From assembly GCA_034520745.1 (NCBI GenBank), contig JAXHNF010000023.1, forward strand, positions 62,001-126,000: 64,000 nt of DNA. Reading direction: 5' to 3'. The translations under genes and the position numbers were made by a program. The notes below the pieces were generated by a model that was given only the letters and a program-made list of their open reading frames with translations, searched no databases and was not told the origin of the DNA. Origin of the DNA: Alkalibacterium sp034520745 (GTDB lineage Bacteria > Bacillota > Bacilli > Lactobacillales > Carnobacteriaceae_A). This document shows, piece after piece, positions 58,591 to 64,000 of the stretch; position 1 is the first letter of the stretch; the number at the start of each line of letters is the position of its first letter.

Positions 58591-58740
58591 TTGACAAATC
58601 AAGCCATTACTTATATTATTTAACATGTCGAAACTAATAGAATAACTCATTTACGTTTTATACAAGGTGAAGTAGTGAAAGTGCTTTTCCGCTCAAGGTA
58701 GTAGTCTATACTAAATTGGAGTGGACCGGGCGCTTTTTTT
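58591..58740 (+). promoter_or_regulatory. mnmE leader: promoter, 5' UTR and terminator-like hairpin
   Basis: TTGACA (58591-58596), 17-nt spacer and TATTAT (58614-58619). A transcript from about 58626 would meet a hairpin at 58678-58736 (AAAGTGC with GCGCTTT, inner CCGCTC with GAGTGG) followed by T8, then mnmE at 58817. So either a short RNA ends here or mnmE is attenuated. Confidence 0.6.
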
Positions 58741-58816
58741 TGTGAAAAAAATTAAGAATGAAATACTTTTAGAAAACTCATAAAAGTATCAGAAAAATAT
58801 AATGGAGGAACTATGA

Positions 58817-60205
58817 ATGGCTATAGAATTTGATACGATCGCTGCAATCTCGACCCCGCCAGGTGAAGGTGGCATCGGGATCGTTCGCATCAGCGGAGAT
58901 GAAGCGCTGGAAATCGCCGACCGTGTTTATCAGGCCGGTTCAAAACAGTTAAGCAACCAGGATACGCATACGATTCATTATGGCCACATAGTGAATCCGA
59001 AAACAGACAATCAGATCGATGAAGTCATGGTCACGATCATGCGTGCACCAAAGACGTATACAAGAGAAGATGTCGTTGAAATCAACACGCACGGCGGGAT
59101 CGTGTCGGTCAATAAAGTGCTGGAAACGGTGCTGCATAACGGCGCACGTCTGGCTGAGCCGGGCGAGTTCACCAAACGCGCTTTTCTGAACGGACGGATC
59201 GACTTGTCCCAGGCCGAAGCCGTCATGGACGTCATTCGAGCCAAGACAGACAAAGCGATGCATATGGCCGTCACCCAGCTCGATGGCAATTTAAGCCGTC
59301 TGATCAAAAACCTGCGTCAGGAAATACTGATGACGCTGGCTCAGGTCGAAGTGAATATCGATTACCCCGAATACGATGACGTGGAAGAAATGACGTCACG
59401 ACTGCTGGTCGAAAAGGCAGCCGAAGTGAAAGCGCAGGTGGAAGCCCTGCTGGAAACGGCAAGCCACGGAAAAATCCTGCGTGAAGGACTGGCGACCGCG
59501 ATCATCGGCCGTCCGAACGTCGGCAAGTCGAGCCTGTTGAATGTCCTCCTCAAAGAAGAGAAGGCCATCGTCACTGAAGTCGCCGGAACGACCCGGGACG
59601 TGATCGAAGAATACGTGAGCGTCAAAGGCGTGCCGCTGAGACTGATCGACACGGCCGGGATCCGCGAAACAGAAGATATCGTGGAGCGCATCGGCGTGGA
59701 ACGCAGCCGTAAAGCCTTGAGCGAGGCTGACCTGGTCCTGCTCGTCTTCAACCAGAGCGAACCGCTGACACAAGAAGACAAGCTGCTGCTGGAAGCGACG
59801 GACGATCATCACCGCATCATCATACTGAATAAAATGGATCTGCCGAACCAGCTGGATTTCGCTGAACTGGGAATTTACGCTGATCCAGACAGTATCGTTC
59901 AGACATCGATTATTACAGAAGCCGGACTGAACGAACTGGAAGCGAAGATCGCCGAGCTGTTCTTCGCCGGCAACACAGGCGAAAAAGACGCCACATACGT
60001 CTCGAACGTCCGACACATCGCTCTCTTAAATGAAACAATCGGTGCGTTTGACGACGTGATCGAAGGGATTGAGATGGGCATGCCCGTCGACCTGGTCCAG
60101 ATCGATATGACACGCGCCTGGGACCTGCTCGGTGAAATCACAGGTGAGAGCGTCCAGGACGAACTCATCACCCAGCTCTTCAGCCAGTTCTGCCTAGGGA
60201 AATAG
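58817..60205 (+). CDS. mnmE: tRNA modification GTPase MnmE
   Basis: With MnmG, makes the aminomethyl or carboxymethylaminomethyl group on U34 of some tRNAs. 462 residues, intact; ATG after GGAGGAAC. N-terminal folate-binding domain (DTIAAISTPPGEGGIGIVRISG, EPGEFTKRAFLNGRIDLSQAEAV), helical domain, G domain with P-loop GRPNVGKSSLLN, TTRD, DTAGIR and NKMD, and the catalytic C-terminus FCLGK. mnmG follows. Confidence 0.98.
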   Translation: MAIEFDTIAAISTPPGEGGIGIVRISGDEALEIADRVYQAGSKQLSNQDTHTIHYGHIVNPKTDNQIDEVMVTIMRAPKTYTREDVVEINTHGGIVSVNKVLETVLHNGARLAEPGEFTKRAFLNGRIDLSQAEAVMDVIRAKTDKAMHMAVTQLDGNLSRLIKNLRQEILMTLAQVEVNIDYPEYDDVEEMTSRLLVEKAAEVKAQVEALLETASHGKILREGLATAIIGRPNVGKSSLLNVLLKEEKAIVTEVAGTTRDVIEEYVSVKGVPLRLIDTAGIRETEDIVERIGVERSRKALSEADLVLLVFNQSEPLTQEDKLLLEATDDHHRIIILNKMDLPNQLDFAELGIYADPDSIVQTSIITEAGLNELEAKIAELFFAGNTGEKDATYVSNVRHIALLNETIGAFDDVIEGIEMGMPVDLVQIDMTRAWDLLGEITGESVQDELITQLFSQFCLGK

Positions 60206-60292
60206 AAAAGCGGACCAAGCCCGAACTGACTCTCTTTATAAAAATAACAAACTAAAAACTCAAACGGAACTATACTAGAAAGGACTAAATCT

Positions 60293-62194
60293 ATGCAAAC
60301 ATACGAAGCAGGCTATTATGATGTCGTTGTCGTTGGTGCCGGTCATGCCGGCTCTGAAGCAGCACTGGCTTCCGCACGAATGGGTGCCGAAACGCTGCTG
60401 ATGACCATCAATCTGGATATGATCGCCCATATGCCGTGCAACCCGTCGATCGGCGGACCGGCCAAAGGAATCGTCGTCAGAGAAATCGATGCATTAGGCG
60501 GCGAAATGGGCCGTAACATCGACAAGACATACATTCAAATGCGCATGCTCAATACGGCCAAAGGACCCGCAGTCCGTGCCTTGAGAGCGCAGGCCGACAA
60601 GCATCTTTACTCTGATGAAATGAAAAAAACGATCGAACGGACTGACCACTTGGACCTGAAGCAGGGCATCGTGGAGGAACTCATTGTTGAAGACGGCCAG
60701 ATTCAAGGCGTCATCACCAATACGGGTGCAATCTACCGTGCAAAAGCTGTTGTCTTGACTGCCGGAACGTCTTCGCGCGGCGAGATCATCATCGGTGAAC
60801 TCAAGTACTCGTCCGGACCGAACAATACGCAGCCGAGCATCAAACTGTCTGAGAGCCTGCTTGAACATGGCTTTGAACTGGACCGTTTCAAAACGGGGAC
60901 ACCGCCGCGCGTGCACAGAAACTCGATCGACTACTCGGTGACCGAAGAACAGCCGGGCGACTCTGAGCCGCATCACTTCAGCTTCGAGACTCCGGATGAA
61001 GACTATCTGGATGAACAGATCTCCTGCTGGCTGACGTATACCAGCAATATTTCTCATGATATTATTCGTGAGAACCTGCACCGTGCGCCCATGTTCACCG
61101 GGATCGTTGAAGGTGTCGGGGCAAGATACTGCCCGTCCATCGAAGACAAAGTCGTGCGTTTCAGCGACAAACCGCGCCACCAGCTCTTCCTTGAACCGGA
61201 AGGCGCCAATACAGATGAAATTTATGTTCAGGGCCTTTCTTCTTCTTTACCGGAAGATGTCCAGCTGTCTGTTCTGCGCTCCATCGAAGGCCTTGAAAAC
61301 GCCCAGATGATGCGGACAGGTTACGCGATCGAATATGATGTCGTCAAACCGTATCAGCTTCGTCCGTCACTGGAAACCAAACTGGTCGAAGGCCTGTTCA
61401 CGGCCGGCCAGATGAACGGCACGTCCGGTTATGAAGAAGCCGGCGGACAAGGCCTGGTTGCCGGCATCAATGCGGCTCGACTGGTCAAAGGCGACGAAGC
61501 GCTCGTATTGAAACGCGACGAAGCATACATTGGAGTGATGATTGACGACCTGGTCACGAAAGGGACGAATGAACCTTACCGCCTCCTGACGTCGCGTGCA
61601 GAGTACCGACTCCTTTTGCGTCATGACAATGCCGACTTCCGTCTGACTGAAAAAGGCTATGATCTGGGTCTGGTCTCGCAGGAACGCTTCGAACTGTTCC
61701 TGACGAAAAAAGACCTCGTGGAAAAAGAACTGGAGCGGCTGAAAACGATCCGTCTGAAACCAAGTGACGTCAAAGAATACCTTGAGTCCAAAGGTGAACC
61801 GCAGCTCAAAGACGGCATTCTGGTGTATGATTTCCTGAGACGTCCGTATGCGAAATATGAAGATATCATTCCGTACGCACCTCTGGAAAACGAACTGCCT
61901 AAAGAAGTCAAAGAGCAGGTCGAGATCCATATCCAGTACGAAGGCTACATCAATAAAGCGATCCGCAAGGCTGACAAGATCAAGCGGATGGAAAACAAAC
62001 GTATTCCTGAAGGCATCGACTACTCAGCAATCAACGGCATCGCGACCGAAGCGAGAGAAAAGCTGGCCAAGATTCAGCCGGAAACGATTGCCCAGGCAAG
62101 CCGGATCAGCGGCGTCAATCCGTCAGATATTTCCATCCTGATGGTCTACGTGGAACAAGGCGATATTCAGAAAGTAAGCAGCACTAAAGAATAG
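60293..62194 (+). CDS. mnmG: tRNA uridine 34 modification enzyme MnmG (GidA)
   Basis: FAD-dependent partner of MnmE. 633 residues, intact; AAAGGAC precedes the ATG. FAD-binding VVVVGAGHAGSEAALASARMG at the N-terminus, CNPSIGGPAKGIVVREIDALGG, then TGTPPRVHRNSIDYS, ARYCPSIEDKVVRF, the second motif TAGQMNGTSGYEEAGGQGLVAGINAA, and the C-terminal helical domain ending ISGVNPSDISILMVYVEQ. Following genes are not the usual rsmG/parAB. Confidence 0.98.
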   Translation: MQTYEAGYYDVVVVGAGHAGSEAALASARMGAETLLMTINLDMIAHMPCNPSIGGPAKGIVVREIDALGGEMGRNIDKTYIQMRMLNTAKGPAVRALRAQADKHLYSDEMKKTIERTDHLDLKQGIVEELIVEDGQIQGVITNTGAIYRAKAVVLTAGTSSRGEIIIGELKYSSGPNNTQPSIKLSESLLEHGFELDRFKTGTPPRVHRNSIDYSVTEEQPGDSEPHHFSFETPDEDYLDEQISCWLTYTSNISHDIIRENLHRAPMFTGIVEGVGARYCPSIEDKVVRFSDKPRHQLFLEPEGANTDEIYVQGLSSSLPEDVQLSVLRSIEGLENAQMMRTGYAIEYDVVKPYQLRPSLETKLVEGLFTAGQMNGTSGYEEAGGQGLVAGINAARLVKGDEALVLKRDEAYIGVMIDDLVTKGTNEPYRLLTSRAEYRLLLRHDNADFRLTEKGYDLGLVSQERFELFLTKKDLVEKELERLKTIRLKPSDVKEYLESKGEPQLKDGILVYDFLRRPYAKYEDIIPYAPLENELPKEVKEQVEIHIQYEGYINKAIRKADKIKRMENKRIPEGIDYSAINGIATEAREKLAKIQPETIAQASRISGVNPSDISILMVYVEQGDIQKVSSTKE

Positions 62195-62200
62195 TAACGG

Positions 62201-62228
62201 AGAGACTGGAAATTTCCAGTCTCTTTTA
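62201..62228 (+). terminator. mnmG terminator
   Basis: AGAGACTGGAAA pairs with TTTCCAGTCTCT, followed by TTT. Confidence 0.85.
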
Positions 62229-62264
62229 TCTATCAGACACCTTTTTCATAAAAATTAGCTGACC

Positions 62265-62560
62265 TTCGACACTTTGAATAGCATTTTACAGGTCAACATA
62301 CCGAATAACAGCATATTCGGTAAGTAGCCGGCGAATTTTTTCTCCAAAGTGTCGAAATCGAGTGCGGTTCGGTAAGTTAAAGACAGGATCCTGCGGCTAA
62401 TGACCGAAGAAGGCCTTGTTCGGTCATTAGGCTCATGAGACTGATTTCAAAGTGTCGAAGGGGGCCTGACTTCGGTCATTAGCGAAGAAAAGATGGAAGC
62501 TACTTACCGAACATTAGGAAGTTCGGTAGATTGGAGCAGATAAAGCCAACCATCTTACCG
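62265..62560. repeat. Palindrome-rich spacer between mnmG and mscS
   Basis: Three motif families recur in both orientations. TTCGACACTTTG at 62265-62276 and its complement at 62345-62356 and 62448-62459. TACCGAATA (62299-62307) with TATTCGGTA (62314-62322). CTAATGACCGAA (62397-62408) with TTCGGTCATTAG at 62419-62430 and 62471-62482. Further TTCGGTA/TACCGAA cores lie near 62369, 62506 and 62522. No coding frame. Confidence 0.8.
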
Positions 62561-62774
62561 AATGAACCGGCACGCTAGGCATATACAGTGAAAAAAGGAC
62601 GATGGGACCATACTCGCTTCCAGGCGAGTATGACCTGTCTCATTTCTAAAGGAAAAAACTGACTTTAGTCAGTTTATGCCCCTTTGATCTTCTGCAGAAT
62701 GAATCAAGTCGGTCGTTATAGCAGTTAAATTCTGGTAAACTAAGTTTAAATCCGTGCTAAATAAGGAGATACAA

Positions 62775-63847
62775 ATGGAACAGTTAACCAATCTTATTGA
62801 AATGCTTCAAACCAATGATATAAGTTTCTGGCTGGGCGCGATAGTCGGTTTTATACTGATCTTCGTCGTTCGGGCCGGTATGCATGCCGTTTTAAAGCAA
62901 GTAGTCAGCCAGGAAAGGATCCGACTGTTTCTTGAGATGCTCGTCAACTGGGTGACGCTCTTCATTCTGATCGTTTATTTCTTTACGTATTTTTCAGAAA
63001 CGTCCCTTATCTACCGGACGCTTTTCGTGTTCGGCGATACGCAGATCACGATTTTTCTGATTCTGACGGTTTTGTTCGCGATCATCCTGGCGGTGAAGTT
63101 CTCAAAGGCCATACGCGAATACATTCTGCCGACGGTCTATGATAAATACGGCCTGGACAGAGGACTGCAGGCGTCGATGAACACCTTTTTCATTACATCA
63201 TTATAACCCTGGCCATCCTGATCTCGCTGTCATCGATCGGCTTTAACTTGACCAGCCTGACAGTCTTTGCCAGTGTTTTAGGTGTCGGGATCGGTTTCGG
63301 ACTGCAGAATGTGATGTCCAATTTTATTTCCGGCCTGATCATCCTGTTTGAACGCCCCATCAGAGTGGGGGACCGCGTCATTATCGATGACACGATCGCC
63401 GACGTTGAAGAAATAAAGATCCGTGCCACGGTGGTGCGTACGCGCGTAAATGAACGCATGATCATTCCCAATTCCTATTTTCTGGAAGAAAAATTTGTCA
63501 ACCGGTCCTATGCGGATACACGCCTGAGGATCCCGGTCGAGGTCGGTGTTTCTTACGGCAGTGACGTGGAACTGGTCAAGCAGCTGCTGTTCGAAGCGGT
63601 ATACGAACTCAAGGAAGAATCCTGGCCGAACATCATCGAACGGCCGACCCCGCGCGTCTTTTTTGAAGGGTTCGGTGATTCCTCTTTGGACTTTACCGTC
63701 TGGTTCTGGATCGATTCGCAGAGCGACGAGAGGGAATTCACCATTCCGAGTGACCTGCGCTTTAAGATCTTCAAGAAATTTGCGGAGAACGGTATTGAGA
63801 TTCCCTTTCCGCAGCGCGATGTTCATGTTTTTTCAAATGAAAAGTAA
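62775..63847 (+). CDS. mscS: MscS-family mechanosensitive channel (one frameshift)
   Basis: Opens under membrane tension to release solutes. ATG at 62775 (MEQLTNLIEMLQTNDISFW), 6 nt after AAGGAGA. N-terminal helices (LGAIVGFILIFVVRAG, WVTLFILIVYFFTYF, ITIFLILTVLFAIILAV), then one missing T near 63196; the next frame reads HYIIITLAILISLSSIGFN and the pore helix LTVFASVLGVGIGFGLQNVMSNFISGLIILFERPIRVGDRV, the MscS signature. A cytoplasmic beta domain follows and the end is IEIPFPQRDVHVFSNEK, also typical. About 357 residues. Confidence 0.95.
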
Positions 63848-63868
63848 AGCGACTATAATGATTTAATA

Positions 63869-63912
63869 AACAGTGCCGGCAGGATCAAATACCTGCCGGC
63901 GCTGTTTTTATA
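63869..63912 (+). terminator. mscS terminator 1
   Basis: GTGCCGGCAGG pairs with CCTGCCGGCGC around a 9-nt loop, followed by TTTTT. Confidence 0.9.
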
Positions 63913-63914
63913 CA

Positions 63915-63962
63915 AAAAAAGGTCTGGCCGGAGGATAAGTCCTCCGGTCAGACCTTTTAAAC
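63915..63962. terminator. mscS terminator 2, bidirectional
   Basis: AAAAGGTCTGGCCGGAGG pairs with CCTCCGGTCAGACCTTTT (one G-T pair) around ATAAGT. The last 40 bases of the window show nothing more. Confidence 0.9.
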
Positions 63963-64000
63963 GATCAATAGATGTCTGTGTCAAGGGTGTTGTGTGTGTT

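Noticed and set aside
60494..61180. Long antisense frames inside mnmG, mnmE, gyrB and dnaB
   Set aside because: Shadows of intact, strongly conserved sense genes; composition follows the sense codons.
62265..62560. Insertion sequence or transposon
   Set aside because: No transposase frame and no single pair of terminal repeats; only interleaved short palindromes.

Overview
This is the replication-origin region of a low-GC Gram-positive bacterium, most likely a member of the Lactobacillales (Carnobacteriaceae, Aerococcaceae or Enterococcaceae-like; I cannot fix the genus by eye). The evidence is the gene order. On the minus strand lie dnaA-dnaN-yaaA-recF-gyrB-gyrA, rpsF-ssb-rpsR, gdpP-rplI-dnaB and walR-walK-yycH-yycI-yycJ-htrA...rlmH. 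On the plus strand lie rpmH-rnpA-yidC-jag and mnmE-mnmG. Two DnaA-box groups flank dnaA, and three perfect ParB parS sites lie 10-13 kb away.

Layout. 1-4.4 kb: a cshA-type DEAD-box helicase cut by the left edge, a VOC protein, an XRE regulator and a two-gene ABC exporter. 4.5-14.2 kb: rlmH, a divergent ohrR/ohr peroxide module, then htrA, yycJ, yycI, yycH, walK and walR, the cell-wall two-component locus. 14.2-22.3 kb: a glucose-type EIIA, DUF948/YtxH proteins, a 51-bp tandem repeat, a cytoplasmic alpha-amylase, the KtrB/KtrA potassium system and a fructose-type PTS (IIA, IIB, IIC). 22.4-39.9 kb: the replication and ribosome core around oriC (about 35.4-37.3 kb). 39.9-58.4 kb: an accessory block between jag and mnmE, genes that are close neighbours in many relatives. 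It holds a sortase-assembled pilus locus, a candidate small RNA or peptide, folC, a trehalose operon, an arsD-arsR pair, two NodB-LysM deacetylases and an AAC(6')-like acetyltransferase. 58.6-64 kb: mnmE, mnmG, a palindrome-rich spacer and an MscS channel.

The sequence carries many single-base insertions or deletions, often in homopolymers. They break genes that must be functional (walK, walR, gyrA, rplI, htrA, folC). Shifting the frame by one base restores family-typical sequence almost everywhere, so I treat these as sequencing or assembly errors rather than pseudogenes and give repaired gene limits. dnaB, gdpP, rpsR, ssb, rpsF, gyrB, recF, dnaN, dnaA, rpmH, rnpA, yidC, mnmE and mnmG read through cleanly.

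How the genes connect: GdpP hydrolyses c-di-AMP, a ligand that controls Ktr-type potassium channels, so the two systems here are probably linked. WalRK with YycHIJ and HtrA manage cell-wall synthesis and envelope quality control. The pilus and LysM deacetylase genes add surface functions. The trehalose, fructose-type and glucose-type PTS genes plus the amylase point to a sugar-fermenting life. I found no tRNA, rRNA, CRISPR array, transposase or phage gene.
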